Positions 26,089 to 35,027 are shown, numbered from the stretch's first letter. The stretch is DNA of 46,371 nucleotides from Streptomyces sp. SID10853 (GCF_010548145.1 NZ_JAAGLN010000028.1:1-46371); one strand, 5' to 3'. Notes: generated by a model not told the origin, from the letters alone. Numbers and translations: made by a program.

Positions 26089-26107
26089 CCTGCCTGTTTC
26101 CGGCAGG
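26089..26107 (-). other. Intercistronic hairpin after the LPKTG gene
   Basis: CCTGCC (26089-26094) pairs with GGCAGG (26102-26107) around a 7-nt loop, just past the LPKTG stop and 43 bp before the next start. It lacks a T-run on the minus strand, so partial termination or mRNA end protection, favouring the first gene, is more likely than full termination. Confidence 0.45.
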
Positions 26108-26109
26108 TC

Positions 26110-26835
26110 TCACGCGGACCGCTGGCCCCGCCTGGTCAGCCACAGCACCCCCGCGGCCCCGCTGAGCAGCACGGTCCCGCCGAGCGTGCCGAGCGCCATC
26201 GTCGAGTCGAGCGGCCCGGTCTTCGGCAGGCTGCCGCCCGATGTGCTCGACGTACCGGAGCCACCGCTCGTACTGCCGCCGGCGGATCCGCCGGTGGAGC
26301 CGCTGCCTCCGCTCGTACCGCCGCCGCCCGATCCGGCGACCGTCAGCTCCAGTGAGGGCTTGGGGCTGTTGGACGGGGTGCAGGTGGTGGTCGTACCGAG
26401 CGCCTTGATGGTCAGCGTCGACGCGGTGAAGGTGACCTTGCCGCTCTTCTTGGGCGTGTAGGTGCCCGACAGGTCGCTGATCTTGATGGGTGAGTTGGCG
26501 GGTATGGCCGCCGAGTTGGTCGCGCCCGAGACCGGGACCGTCCCGCTCTCGGCGCCGCCCAGCTTGATGAGCGCGCTGGGCTTCATGGCTCCCTTGCCCA
26601 GTTCGACCGGGCTGGACGAGACGCCCTTCTGGAAGGACATGGTGAGGGTGTAGCCGCTGCCGCTCTTGACGCCCTTGATGTCGATGGGCGAGACGGCTCC
26701 CTTGTTCCCGATCGGCGTTTTGCACTGGTAGTTGACGTCCACTACGTCGGCCTGGGCTGCCGGTGCGGTCATCAGCACCACCGAGCCCGCGACGGCCGCC
26801 GCCAGCGCAAACGCTGTCCGCTTCTGGTACGACAC
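26110..26835 (-). CDS. LPKTG-anchored surface protein
   Basis: A 241-residue surface protein and first gene of the surface operon. The signal peptide ends at AQA (29). A single domain (about 31-155) is flanked by Cys38 (QCKTPIGNKG) and Cys152 (ALGTTTTCTP); these two motifs are shared with domain 2 of the LAETG protein. A Gly/Ser/Thr linker (167-202) leads to the sorting signal LPKTG (203-207), a membrane helix (about 213-233) and the basic tail RRGQRSA. The GTG start has AAGGGG 7 nt upstream. I recognise no enzymatic motif; a structural or adhesive role is the simplest reading. Confidence 0.9.
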   Translation of the reverse strand: MSYQKRTAFALAAAVAGSVVLMTAPAAQADVVDVNYQCKTPIGNKGAVSPIDIKGVKSGSGYTLTMSFQKGVSSSPVELGKGAMKPSALIKLGGAESGTVPVSGATNSAAIPANSPIKISDLSGTYTPKKSGKVTFTASTLTIKALGTTTTCTPSNSPKPSLELTVAGSGGGGTSGGSGSTGGSAGGSTSGGSGTSSTSGGSLPKTGPLDSTMALGTLGGTVLLSGAAGVLWLTRRGQRSA

Positions 26836-26872
26836 CTCGAAACCCCTTATGCCGGATGCCGCCGCTAAGTTA

Positions 26873-26887
26873 CTGACGACACATCAG
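26873..26887 (-). promoter_or_regulatory. Dyad upstream of the surface operon
   Basis: Read on the minus strand it is CTGATG-TGT-CGTCAG, an imperfect 6-3-6 dyad whose left edge lies 37 bp before the GTG start. TAACTT follows within 3 nt and could be a -10 box, which would put the dyad in the promoter core. Candidate activator or repressor site for the whole operon. Confidence 0.5.
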
Positions 26888-26932
26888 ATTGGGCGCTCAA
26901 GGTACGCCGGAGCCCTTGCCGAGGGAAGACAA

Positions 26933-26957
26933 AGAGCGCACCGGATCGGTGCGCTCT
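26933..26957 (-). terminator. Terminator of the anti-sigma kinase gene
   Basis: AGAGCGCACC (26933-26942) pairs with GGTGCGCTCT (26948-26957). On the minus strand the stem is followed by TTGTCTTCC. It lies 58 bp after the stop of the RsbW-like gene. Confidence 0.75.
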
Positions 26958-27015
26958 GGGGAAGGGGGAAGAGAAGGGGTACGGAGGGAGAGCGGACGGG
27001 GCGTCGCCGCCGTCC

Positions 27016-27507
27016 CTACGCCGGTGCGGCCAGCTCGGCCCAGACCATCTTGCCGGGTGTGCCCGGGGTGCGGACCACGCCCCAGTCGAGGCAGAGCCGC
27101 TCCACGATGAACATGCCGTGCCCGCCGGGCCGGCCCGCCCGGTGCGGGCTGCGCGGTGCGGGCTGGCCCGCGCCGCGGTCGACGACTTCGAGGCGGAGCA
27201 CCTTCTGCCCGTACGAGACGCGGAGTTCCTCGGGGCCCTCGGCGTGCAGGCACGCGTTGGTGACCAGCTCGGACACGACCAGCAGGACGTCCTCCGCCGC
27301 GGCACGGCGGTCGGCGCTCTCAGCGGGCAGCCAGGCCCAGTCGTAGAGCGCCTGGCGCGTGAAATCACGCGCCAGCGGAACGATGCCGCTCGCGCTCAGC
27401 AGGGAGAGCGTGCGACTGCGGCCTTCGGCGGACACGGTAAAGGCTGGTCCGGCGCCGTCGCGCTCGGGGCCGAGGTCCCCCGGCGGCTGCTGCCGGGTGG
27501 TGCTCAT
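27016..27507 (-). CDS. RsbW-like anti-sigma factor / ATP-binding protein
   Basis: A 163-residue HATPase_c_2 protein (GHKL fold) of the RsbW/SpoIIAB type, which binds a sigma factor and phosphorylates STAS antagonists. The N box is DVLLVVSELVTNACLHAEG. G1 is VVDRGAG. The lid region GGHGMFIVERLCLDWGV ends the ATP site. The 30-residue N-terminal extension is not conserved in the family. It lies downstream of a STAS gene and across from a SigB/F-type sigma gene, resembling the SCO3066-SCO3068 (sig15) locus of S. coelicolor as I remember it. Confidence 0.9.
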   Translation of the reverse strand: MSTTRQQPPGDLGPERDGAGPAFTVSAEGRSRTLSLLSASGIVPLARDFTRQALYDWAWLPAESADRRAAAEDVLLVVSELVTNACLHAEGPEELRVSYGQKVLRLEVVDRGAGQPAPRSPHRAGRPGGHGMFIVERLCLDWGVVRTPGTPGKMVWAELAAPA

Positions 27508-27624
27508 CAGCGCTTCACCTCACCGATTCACCAGTTCAAAAAAGTCAGCGGTACAGAGATTGCGGAGGGACTCCTGCCCTGCTTAATGGTGACAACACTC
27601 ATTTCTTTCTACAGAGTGTGCGGA

Positions 27625-27993
27625 TCAGTCGCGCAGCGCATCTTCAAGAGAATCGTGCACGGTGAAGACCGCCTCGGCACCTGTGATCTCGAACACCCTG
27701 GCCACCACGGGAAGCATCCCGGCCAGATGAACCCCTCCCCCGGCGGCCTCCGCCTTGAGGCGGGCCCCGAGGAGCACATTCAGCCCCGTCGAGTCGCAGA
27801 ACTCCAGCTGGGAGCAGTCGATGACCAGCCTCGACCGGCCCTGCTCCAGCGCCTTGTCCAGCGGCTCACTCAGCAATCCGGCCGTGTGGTGATCCAGCTC
27901 ACCCGCCGGAGTCACGACCTCGCTCGGGCCCGCGGACCTGACTTCGACCCGAAGCCGGCCCCGGTTCGTGCTGCCGACCGTCCCGCGGTCCAT
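27625..27993 (-). CDS. STAS-domain anti-sigma factor antagonist
   Basis: A 122-residue RsbV/SpoIIAA-type protein. The STAS core has VVTPAGELDHHTAGLL, then LVIDCSQLEFCDSTGLNVLL with the phosphorylatable Ser in CDSTGLN, and GGGVHLAGMLPVVARVFEITG. Unphosphorylated protein should sequester the RsbW-like kinase and free the sigma factor. AGAGGG sits about 5 nt before the ATG at 27993. It is 117 bp upstream of the kinase gene. A weak hairpin (ACACTC 27595-27600 with GAGTGT 27614-27619) lies in that gap, so the kinase may be partly uncoupled. Confidence 0.92.
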   Translation of the reverse strand: MDRGTVGSTNRGRLRVEVRSAGPSEVVTPAGELDHHTAGLLSEPLDKALEQGRSRLVIDCSQLEFCDSTGLNVLLGARLKAEAAGGGVHLAGMLPVVARVFEITGAEAVFTVHDSLEDALRD

Positions 27994-28241
27994 GTCCGTC
28001 CCTCTTCGCCGTGTTGGAGATGTCGCTGACGTGCGACGAAGACTACGCCTTCCGCACGCCGACCGGTAGCCGAACAACCCCAACGAACCGTAATAATACG
28101 GACATTTAACACTTGCGCTTGTGCATCCCGAGCCGATAGGGGTAGTAGCGACAACATTCGAACATGGCCGGCTTTGGAGGCGCCGCTACACCGCTGAACA
28201 CAGGCATCGGCAGCCATATGCCGAGAACCATGGAGGACACC

Positions 28242-29123
28242 ATGTCACCCCAGCTCGACGAATCCCGCAGCGATACGTCGACTGCACGTCCTACCCCGTC
28301 CGACCCGATCGAGTCCGGGATCGAGGATTTTCCTGAGATCCCGCCGTACGGCGAAGTGGGTCCGCTGGACGCCAGGGCACTGTCGAAGACGCTGTTCTCG
28401 CGGCTGGAGTCCCTCGAAGAGGGAACGCACGAGTACGCGTATGTCCGCAACACGCTCGTCGAGCTCAACCTGGCCCTGGTCAAGTTCGCCGCCTCCCGGT
28501 TCCGCTCGCGCAGCGAACCGATGGAAGACATCATCCAGGTCGGCACGATCGGCCTGATCAAGGCGATAGACCGCTTCGAGCTCAGCAGGGGCGTGGAATT
28601 CCCCACGTTCGCGATGCCGACGATCATCGGCGAGATCAAGCGGTTCTTCCGCGACACGTCCTGGTCGGTGCGGGTGCCGCGGCGTCTCCAGGAGCTCCGC
28701 CTCGACCTCGCCAAGGCGGGCGACGAGCTCGCTCAGCAGCTCGACCGCGCCCCGACCGTGGCGGAGCTCGCCGCGCGCCTCGACCTGACCAAGGAAGAGG
28801 TCGTCGAGGGCATGGCGGCGAGCAACGCGTACACCGCGAGCTCGCTCGACGCCCAGCCCGAGGAGGACGAGTCCGAGGGCGCGCTGGCCGACCGGATCGG
28901 CTACGAGGACCACGACCTCGAAGGCGTCGAGTACATCGAGTCGCTCAAGCCCCTCATAGCCGGGCTCCCCGCGCGCGACCGGCAGATCCTGTCGCTGCGC
29001 TTCGTCGCCAACATGACGCAGTCGGAGATCGGCGACGAGCTGGGTATCTCGCAGATGCATGTGTCGCGGCTGCTGTCGCGCACCCTGGTGAAGCTGCGCA
29101 AGGGGCTGACCCTGGAGCAGTGA
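28242..29123 (+). CDS. SigB/SigF/SigG-family RNA polymerase sigma factor
   Basis: A 293-residue group 3 sigma factor. Region 2 is VKFAASRFRSRSEPMEDIIQ plus VGTIGLIKAIDRFELSRG and FPTFAMPTIIGEIKRFFRD, the -10 and core-binding helices. Region 3 contains WSVRVPRRLQELRLDL. Region 4 is ILSLRFVANMTQSEIGDELG and ISQMHVSRLLSRTLVKLR, the -35 recognition helix-turn-helix. GGAGGA lies 5 nt before the ATG at 28242. Upstream ATGs at 28164 and 28218 are open but less well placed. It is divergent from the STAS/kinase pair that should regulate it and likely controls a stress regulon. Confidence 0.94.
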   Translation: MSPQLDESRSDTSTARPTPSDPIESGIEDFPEIPPYGEVGPLDARALSKTLFSRLESLEEGTHEYAYVRNTLVELNLALVKFAASRFRSRSEPMEDIIQVGTIGLIKAIDRFELSRGVEFPTFAMPTIIGEIKRFFRDTSWSVRVPRRLQELRLDLAKAGDELAQQLDRAPTVAELAARLDLTKEEVVEGMAASNAYTASSLDAQPEEDESEGALADRIGYEDHDLEGVEYIESLKPLIAGLPARDRQILSLRFVANMTQSEIGDELGISQMHVSRLLSRTLVKLRKGLTLEQ

Positions 29124-29176
29124 AGCGCCGCCGCGAGGAGCGTACGTCCGGCACACCGGCCGGACAGCGCCTCGGC

Positions 29177-29213
29177 GGAAGAGCCGGTCCCGCTCGTCGG
29201 GACCGGCTCTTCC
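29177..29213 (+). terminator. Terminator of the sigma factor gene
   Basis: GGAAGAGCCGGTCCC (29177-29191) pairs perfectly with GGGACCGGCTCTTCC (29199-29213) around a 7-nt loop, 53 bp after the stop. Confidence 0.85.
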
Positions 29214-29243
29214 GCGTCCGGCACCCGCACGCGGGCGCGCATG

Positions 29244-29280
29244 CGTGAGCCCCGGCCGCCGCGTGCGGCCGGGGCTCACG
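29244..29280 (-). terminator. Terminator of the hut operon
   Basis: CGTGAGCCCCGGCCGC (29244-29259) pairs with GCGGCCGGGGCTCACG (29265-29280), a 16-bp stem 10 bp beyond the hutI stop on the minus strand. Confidence 0.85.
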
Positions 29281-29290
29281 GACGACGGGT

Positions 29291-30469
29291 TCAGACCACC
29301 CGGGCTCCGCGCTGCCACACGCCCGAGACCAGGGGTACGCCCGGCCGGTAGGCGAGGTGGACGTGGGAAGGGGCGTCGAGCAGGGTCAGGTCGGCCCTGG
29401 CGCCCGGTACGAGCCGGCCGATGTCCGTACGGCGCAGGGCCCGCGCGCCGCCCGCTGTGGCCGCCCAGAGCGCCTCGTCCGGGGTCATCCCCATGTCACG
29501 TACCGCCAGGGCGATACAGAACGGCATGGAGGACGTGAACGACGAGCCCGGGTTGCAGTCCGTGGAGAGCGCGACGGTCGCTCCGGCGTCCAGGAGACGG
29601 CGGGCGTCCGGCCAGGCGGCGCGGGTGGAGAACTCGGCGCCGGGCAGCAGCGTGGCGACGGTGTCGCCGTCGGCCAGCGCCGTGACGTCCTCGTCGGTGA
29701 GATGGGTGCAGTGGTCGGCCGACGCGGCGTCCAGCTCGACGGCGAGCTGGACCCCCGGGCCGTAGCTGAGCTGGTTGGCGTGGACGCGCGGGTGCAGGCC
29801 CCTGGCCATGCCGGCGGTGAGGATCGCGCGGGCCTGGTCGCCGTCGAAGGCGCCCTTCTCGCAGAACACGTCGACCCAGCGGGCGTGCGGGGCGCAGGCG
29901 TCCAGCATCGGACCGGTGACCAGACCGACGTATCCGGCCGGGTCGTCGGCGTACTCGGGCGCCACGATGTGCGCGCCCAGGTAGGTGACCTCGTCGGTGT
30001 GGCGGGCCGCGACCCGCAGGGCCCGCGCCTCGTCCTCGACGGTCAGGCCGTAGCCGGACTTCGTCTCCAGGGTCGTGGTGCCCTGGCGGAGCGCCTCGTG
30101 GAGGTACGCCGCGACGTTCGCCGAGAGCTGCTCGTCGGTGGCCGTGCGGGTGGCGGCGACCGTGGTGCGGATACCGCCCGCCGAGTAACTGCGGCCCGAC
30201 ATGCGCGCGTTGAACTCGGCCGTCCGGTCGCCCGCGAAGACCAGGTGGGAGTGCGAGTCGACGAACCCCGGGATCACCGCCCGGCCGCCCGCGTCGACCG
30301 CGTTGTCAGTGGCGGGTGCTTTGCTGGATTCACCGACCCAGGCAATGCGGTCGCCGTCGATGACGAGCGCCGCGTCCTGGATCAGACCGAGCGGGGATCC
30401 GTCCCCGAGGGAGGGGTCGTTGGTGACCAGACTGCCGATGTGGGTGAGGGCGGTGGCGGGGTTCGTCAT
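29291..30469 (-). CDS. hutI: Imidazolonepropionase HutI
   Basis: A 392-residue metal-dependent amidohydrolase that opens 4-imidazolone-5-propionate to N-formimidoyl-L-glutamate. Metal ligands are visible in [15 protein letters not shown] (His-x-His), the His of [11 protein letters not shown], and [33 protein letters not shown] and [11 protein letters not shown] are HutI signatures. GGAGGAG lies 9 nt before the ATG. Last gene of the operon, 32 bp after hutF, followed by a strong terminator. Confidence 0.96.
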   Translation of the reverse strand: MTNPATALTHIGSLVTNDPSLGDGSPLGLIQDAALVIDGDRIAWVGESSKAPATDNAVDAGGRAVIPGFVDSHSHLVFAGDRTAEFNARMSGRSYSAGGIRTTVAATRTATDEQLSANVAAYLHEALRQGTTTLETKSGYGLTVEDEARALRVAARHTDEVTYLGAHIVAPEYADDPAGYVGLVTGPMLDACAPHARWVDVFCEKGAFDGDQARAILTAGMARGLHPRVHANQLSYGPGVQLAVELDAASADHCTHLTDEDVTALADGDTVATLLPGAEFSTRAAWPDARRLLDAGATVALSTDCNPGSSFTSSMPFCIALAVRDMGMTPDEALWAATAGGARALRRTDIGRLVPGARADLTLLDAPSHVHLAYRPGVPLVSGVWQRGARVV

Positions 30470-30501
30470 CGCGTTGTGCTCCTCCGGATACGGGTTCGGG
30501 G

Positions 30502-31851
30502 TCAGGGGCGCAGCGCCGCGATGGACTCGGCCAGCGCGTGCGGGACGTCCGGCACCAGGGCGTGGACTCCGTCGCGTACGACATGGCGGCCGCCCACGAC
30601 CGTGTGGCGTACGTCGGCCGCGGAGCCGGCGAATACGGCGGTCTCCGCTCCGAGGTGCGGTACGGGGCCCGCTGTTCTGACCGTGTCGAGCGCGATCGTC
30701 GTGAGGTCGGCGAGCGCGCCGGTCTCGATGGCACCGCCGTCGGACCAGCCGAGCGCGTTGTAGCCGTCCGCGGTGGCCGCGCGCAGCAGGGCCGCCGCCG
30801 TCCAGTGGCCACGGGTGCGCGAGCGCAGCCGTTCGTCGAGCTCCATGGCGCGCGCCTCTTCGAGGATGTCGATCACGGCATGGCTGTCGCTGCCCAGGGA
30901 GAGCGGGCTGCCCGCGTGCTGCAGCCGGACGGCGGGGCCGATGCCGTCGGCGAGGTCGCGTTCGGTGGTGGGGCACATACAGGTGCCGGTCTCCGAGGAG
31001 CCCAGCAGACTGATGTCCTCGTCGGTGAGATGGGTGTTGTGGACGCCGACGGTGCGGGGGCCGAGCACTCCGTGGTCGGCGAGCAGCCGGGTGGGGGTAC
31101 AGCCGTGCGCCGCCAGACAGGATTCGTTCTCGGCGGTCTGCTCCGAGAGGTGGACGTGCAGCGGGGCCTGCCGTTCCTCGGCCCAGGCGGCGACGGTGGC
31201 GAGCTGGTTGGCCGGGACGGCGCGTACGGAGTGGACGGCCGCGCCGATCCTTGCGTGGTCGCGGTCCTTGAGCAGGGAGGCCCGCTCGGCCCAGCTCTGC
31301 GCCGAGCCGTCGGAGAAACGCCGCTGGTGCTTCTCGGGCTCCGCGCTGCGGTATTTGTCGATCATCCCGGACGCCAGGTAGGCGGTGTCGAGGAGTGTGA
31401 TGCGGACGCCCGCGTCGGCCGCAGCGGCGATCAGTGCCTCGCCCATCGCGTTCGGGTCGTCGTAGGGGGCGCCGCCCGGCGTGTGGTGCACATAGTGGAA
31501 TTCGCCGACCACGGTGATCCCGGCCATCGCCATCTCGGCGTACACGGCGCGGGCGAGCGCGTGGTAGGTGTCCGGGGTCAGCCGGCAGGCCACGCCGTAC
31601 ATCACGTCGCGCCAGGTCCAGAAGGTGCCGGAGCCGACCTGGGCCGCGGACCGCAGGGCGCGGTGGAAGGCGTGGCTGTGGGCGTTCGCCAGGCCGGGGA
31701 GGGTCAGGCCGCGCAGGGCGGTCGCACCGGGCGGCGGCGCCGGTACCTCCTTGCGGACGGCTGTGATCCGGCCCTGGTCGGTCTCCAGGACGACGCCCGG
31801 CTCGACATGTGTGCCGAGCCAGGCGTGCTCCAGCCAGTACGTCACCTGCAC
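30502..31851 (-). CDS. hutF: N-formimidoyl-L-glutamate deiminase HutF
   Basis: A 449-residue amidohydrolase that converts formimidoylglutamate to N-formylglutamate and ammonia. [15 protein letters not shown] gives the HxH metal site (His58, His60). [26 protein letters not shown] and [21 protein letters not shown] are HutF hallmarks. It overlaps the preceding M20 gene. A GTG at 31845 would give the GTGA overlap used elsewhere in this operon and is a good alternative start. Its product needs a deformylase, and none of the usual HutG type is here, so the M20 enzyme is the natural partner. Confidence 0.95.
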   Translation of the reverse strand: MQVTYWLEHAWLGTHVEPGVVLETDQGRITAVRKEVPAPPPGATALRGLTLPGLANAHSHAFHRALRSAAQVGSGTFWTWRDVMYGVACRLTPDTYHALARAVYAEMAMAGITVVGEFHYVHHTPGGAPYDDPNAMGEALIAAAADAGVRITLLDTAYLASGMIDKYRSAEPEKHQRRFSDGSAQSWAERASLLKDRDHARIGAAVHSVRAVPANQLATVAAWAEERQAPLHVHLSEQTAENESCLAAHGCTPTRLLADHGVLGPRTVGVHNTHLTDEDISLLGSSETGTCMCPTTERDLADGIGPAVRLQHAGSPLSLGSDSHAVIDILEEARAMELDERLRSRTRGHWTAAALLRAATADGYNALGWSDGGAIETGALADLTTIALDTVRTAGPVPHLGAETAVFAGSAADVRHTVVGGRHVVRDGVHALVPDVPHALAESIAALRP

Positions 31852-33062
31852 GCCAGGCCCTCCAGTACATCGGCGAGTGCGGTCACCCCGGCCAGGCAGT
31901 CGTCCTCACCGGCGGTCTCCGCCGGTGAGTGCGAGACACCCGTGGGGTTGCGTACGAACAGCATGGCGGTCGGGACGGACGCGGAGAGGATCCCGGCGTC
32001 GTGTCCCGCGCCCGTTCCGAGAACGGGCACCGTACTGCCGTCACCGCCGAGGATCTTGGCGAGCTCGTCACGCAGGGCGTGCTCGAACTCGACGACGGGG
32101 GTGAAGGACTCCCGGGTGACGCGTACGTCCACGCCGTCCCGCTCGCCCCGTTCCCTGGCCGCCTGCTCGATACCGGCGATGACCGTGTCCAGGGTGGACT
32201 GGTCGGCGGCGCGCGAGTCGAGCCAGCCGCGCACCAGGGAGGGGATCGCATTGACACCGTTCGGCTCGACGGAGACCTTGCCGAAGGTGGCCACGGCGCC
32301 CGCGAGTTCCGCCTGGCGGCGGGCGGCGATGACCGTCTCGGCGTACGTCAGCATCGGGTCGCGGCGGTCCACCAGACGGGTCGTGCCCGCGTGGTTGGCC
32401 TCGCCGTGGAAGTCGTACCGCCAGCGGCCGTGCGGCCAGATCGCGGAGGCGATACCGACCGGGGCGCCGCTGAGGTCGAGGGCGCGCCCCTGCTCCACAT
32501 GGAGCTCGACGAAGGCCCCGATACGGGCGAGCCGCTGCGGGTCGGCGCCGATGGCCGCCGGGTCGTACCCGGCCTGCTCCATGGCGTCGGGCAGCGAGAC
32601 ACCCGCGCCGTCCTTCAGCTGGTGGGCCCGGTCGACGGTGAGCTGCCCCGCGGTGAGCCGGGAGCCGACGCAGGCGAGCCCGAAGCGTGCGCCTTCCTCG
32701 TCACCGAAGTTGCTGATCGCCAGCGGCCTGGTGAACTCGGCTCCCCTGCTGCGGAGTTCGTCCAGCGCCGCGAAGGAGGAGACCACACCGAGGGGGCCGT
32801 CGAAGGCGCCGCCGTCCGGTACGGAGTCCAGGTGCGAGCCGGTGACGACGGCGTCGGTGCCCAGCGGGTCGCCGAGCCAGGCCCACTGGTTGCCGTTGCG
32901 GTCGAGTTCGTAGCTGAGGCCGCGGGCCAGCGCCTGGTCCTTGAACCAGGCGCGGCAGTCGGCGTCGGCAGCGGTCCAGGCGTACCTGCGGTACCCGCCG
33001 GAGTCGGAGCTGCGGCCGATGGGCAGCAGCTCCGCCCACATCTCGTGGAACGAGGAGGTCAC
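31842..33062 (-). CDS. M20 amidohydrolase (allantoate amidohydrolase/L-carbamoylase-like); candidate N-formylglutamate deformylase
   Basis: A 406-residue dinuclear-metal hydrolase of the AllC/hydantoinase-carbamoylase branch of peptidase family M20. Metal ligands are His77 and Asp88 ([19 protein letters not shown]), Glu122-Glu123 ([11 protein letters not shown]), His188 (ELHVEQG) and His378 (GVSHSPAE). The dimerisation-domain motifs [10 protein letters not shown] and GAGHDAG bind the substrate in relatives. It is translationally coupled to hutU (GTGA) and overlaps hutF. Homologues are usually annotated as allantoate amidohydrolase, but no allantoin gene is nearby. N-formylglutamate resembles the N-carbamoyl amino acids this family hydrolyses, so I infer the missing HutG step. 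Confidence 0.9.
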   Translation of the reverse strand: MTSSFHEMWAELLPIGRSSDSGGYRRYAWTAADADCRAWFKDQALARGLSYELDRNGNQWAWLGDPLGTDAVVTGSHLDSVPDGGAFDGPLGVVSSFAALDELRSRGAEFTRPLAISNFGDEEGARFGLACVGSRLTAGQLTVDRAHQLKDGAGVSLPDAMEQAGYDPAAIGADPQRLARIGAFVELHVEQGRALDLSGAPVGIASAIWPHGRWRYDFHGEANHAGTTRLVDRRDPMLTYAETVIAARRQAELAGAVATFGKVSVEPNGVNAIPSLVRGWLDSRAADQSTLDTVIAGIEQAARERGERDGVDVRVTRESFTPVVEFEHALRDELAKILGGDGSTVPVLGTGAGHDAGILSASVPTAMLFVRNPTGVSHSPAETAGEDDCLAGVTALADVLEGLACR

Positions 33063-34723
33063 TGCTGCCCGCCCTCGCGCATCGGCACCCGGACGCCGCG
33101 CTCGTCGGCCACCCGCTCGGCGATGTCGTATCCGGCGTCGACGTGGCGGATGACGCCCATGCCCGGGTCGTTGGTGAGCACCCGGCGGATCTTCTCGCCC
33201 GCGAGTGCGGTGCCGTCGGCGACCGAGACCTGTCCGGCGTGGATGGAGCGGCCCATGCCGACCCCGCCGCCGTGGTGGATGGAGACCCAGGAGGCACCGG
33301 AGGCGACGTTGACCATGGCGTTGAGCAGCGGCCAGTCGGCGATGGCGTCGGAGCCGTCGAGCATGGCCTCGGTCTCGCGGTACGGAGAGGCGACGGAGCC
33401 GCAGTCGAGGTGGTCGCGGCCGATGGCCAGCGGGGCGGCGAGGGTGCCGTCGGCGACCATGTCGTTGAAGCGGGCACCGGCCTTGTCGCGCTCGCCCTGG
33501 CCGAGCCAGCAGATGCGGGCGGGCAGGCCCTGGAAGTGGACGCGCTCACCGGCCATCTTGATCCAGCGGTGCAGCGACTCGTTCTCGGGGAAGAGCTCCA
33601 GGAGCGCCTTGTCGGTCTTGTGGATGTCCGAGGCTTCGCCGGAGAGCGCGGCCCAGCGGAACGGGCCCTTGCCCTCGCAGAAGAGCGGGCGGATATAGGC
33701 GGGCACGAAGCCGGGGAAGTCGAACGCCCGGGCGTATCCGGCCAGCTGGGCCTCACCGCGGATGGAGTTGCCGTAGTCGAAGACCTCGGCTCCGGCGTCC
33801 ATGAAGCCGACCATCGCCTCGACGTGCCGGGCCATCGACTCACGGGCGCGCTGGGTGAAGTCGGCGGGCTTCTCGGCGGCGTACGCGGCCATGTCGTCGA
33901 AGTCGACGCCGACCGGGAGGTAGGCGAGCGGGTCGTGGGCGGAGGTCTGGTCCGTCACGATGTCGACCGGCGCGCCTTCGGCGAGCATCCGGGGCAGCAG
34001 CTCAGCTGCGTTGCCCAGGAGGCCGATGGAGAGCGGCTTACGGGCGTCGCGTGCCTCGACGGCGAGCTGGAGCGCGTGCTCCAGCGAGTTCGCCCGGACG
34101 TCCAGGAAGCGGTGCTCGATACGGCGCTCGATGGCGCGCGGGTCGACGTCGATGCAGATCGCGACGCCGTCGTTCATCGTCACGGCGAGCGGCTGGGCGC
34201 CGCCCATGCCGCCGAGTCCCGCGGTGAGCGTGATGGTCCCGGCGAGCGTGCCGTTGAAGCGCTTGGCCGCGACGGCGGCGAAGGTCTCGTAGGTGCCCTG
34301 GAGGATGCCCTGGGTGCCGATGTAGATCCAGGAGCCGGCCGTCATCTGGCCGTACATGGTGAGCCCGAGTGCTTCGAGCCGCCGGAACTCCTCCCAGTTG
34401 GCCCAGTCGCCCACCAGGTTGGAGTTGGCGATCAGCACCCGCGGTGCCCACTCGTGGGTCTGCATCACGCCGACCGGGCGCCCGGACTGGACGAGCATCG
34501 TCTCGTCCTGCTTGAGGGTCTGCAGGGTGCGCACCATGGCGTCGAAGGAGCGCCAGTCGCGGGCCGCCTTGCCGGTGCCGCCGTAGACGACGAGCTTGTC
34601 GGGGTGCTCGGCGACCTCCGGGTCCAGGTTGTTCTGGAGCATGCGCAGGGCGGCCTCCTGCTGCCATCCCAGGGCGCTCAGCTCCGTACCGCGCGGTGCC
34701 CGTACCGGCCGGGGTCCTGACAT
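33059..34723 (-). CDS. hutU: Urocanate hydratase HutU
   Basis: A 554-residue NAD-dependent urocanase that hydrates urocanate to 4-imidazolone-5-propionate. [33 protein letters not shown] (NAD-binding), [11 protein letters not shown] with the conserved active-site cysteine, and [20 protein letters not shown] are all intact. GAGGAGG lies 5 nt before the ATG at 34723. First gene of the operon hutU-M20-hutF-hutI, preceded by a promoter with overlapping dyads. No hutH of the standard kind occurs in the window. Confidence 0.97.
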   Translation of the reverse strand: MSGPRPVRAPRGTELSALGWQQEAALRMLQNNLDPEVAEHPDKLVVYGGTGKAARDWRSFDAMVRTLQTLKQDETMLVQSGRPVGVMQTHEWAPRVLIANSNLVGDWANWEEFRRLEALGLTMYGQMTAGSWIYIGTQGILQGTYETFAAVAAKRFNGTLAGTITLTAGLGGMGGAQPLAVTMNDGVAICIDVDPRAIERRIEHRFLDVRANSLEHALQLAVEARDARKPLSIGLLGNAAELLPRMLAEGAPVDIVTDQTSAHDPLAYLPVGVDFDDMAAYAAEKPADFTQRARESMARHVEAMVGFMDAGAEVFDYGNSIRGEAQLAGYARAFDFPGFVPAYIRPLFCEGKGPFRWAALSGEASDIHKTDKALLELFPENESLHRWIKMAGERVHFQGLPARICWLGQGERDKAGARFNDMVADGTLAAPLAIGRDHLDCGSVASPYRETEAMLDGSDAIADWPLLNAMVNVASGASWVSIHHGGGVGMGRSIHAGQVSVADGTALAGEKIRRVLTNDPGMGVIRHVDAGYDIAERVADERGVRVPMREGGQQ

Positions 34724-34752
34724 GGTTGCCTCCTCGATCCCACACTATTGCA

Positions 34753-34793
34753 TGAACTATTCACATCCTGACGCTCTGAATAGAGCTAGTCAA
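34753..34793 (-). promoter_or_regulatory. hutU promoter with two TGA-type dyads
   Basis: On the minus strand TTGACT (34793-34788) and CAGGAT (34770-34765) are 17 bp apart, a plausible -35/-10 pair. A 16-bp dyad TGAATAGAGCTAGTCA (34777-34792) overlaps the -35 box. A second, TGAACTATTCA (34753-34763), lies just downstream of the -10 box. Both have TGA...TCA arms, suggesting a repressor that blocks polymerase. Confidence 0.6.
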
Positions 34794-34905
34794 TACGCTC
34801 GGGCACCCCGCCTCGCCCCGGGGACCGGAATGGCTGGATCGCGCACCCCCGGGACGGCTGGATCACCCGGCCTCCGGAAAGGGGGCGCGGACTCTAATCC
34901 CGCCG

Positions 34906-34928
34906 GGCATGTTCCGCTGGAAAATGCC
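34906..34928 (+). promoter_or_regulatory. 23-bp dyad upstream of the roadblock cluster
   Basis: GGCATGTTCC-GCT-GGAAAATGCC: 9 of 10 arm positions are complementary. It lies 100 bp before the first roadblock-like gene, in the 304-bp gap between hutU and that gene. Looks like an operator for a dimeric regulator. The rest of the gap holds the hutU promoter and no other gene. Confidence 0.5.
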
Positions 34929-35027
34929 AGAACTCCCCTCAGGGGGCTGAACGTTGCGTAACTTGGCCGTCACTGCCGCACGGCCGCCCCCGCGGCCACG
35001 CGCACCACGCTGGGAGGGGAGTTCCGC

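Noticed and set aside
28117..28145. Sigma-B-type promoter (GGGTAG as -10) upstream of the sigma factor gene
   Set aside because: GGGTAG at 28140-28145 fits a -10 element, but no GNNT -35 lies 14-16 bp upstream; the nearest is 19 bp away. Too weak to annotate.
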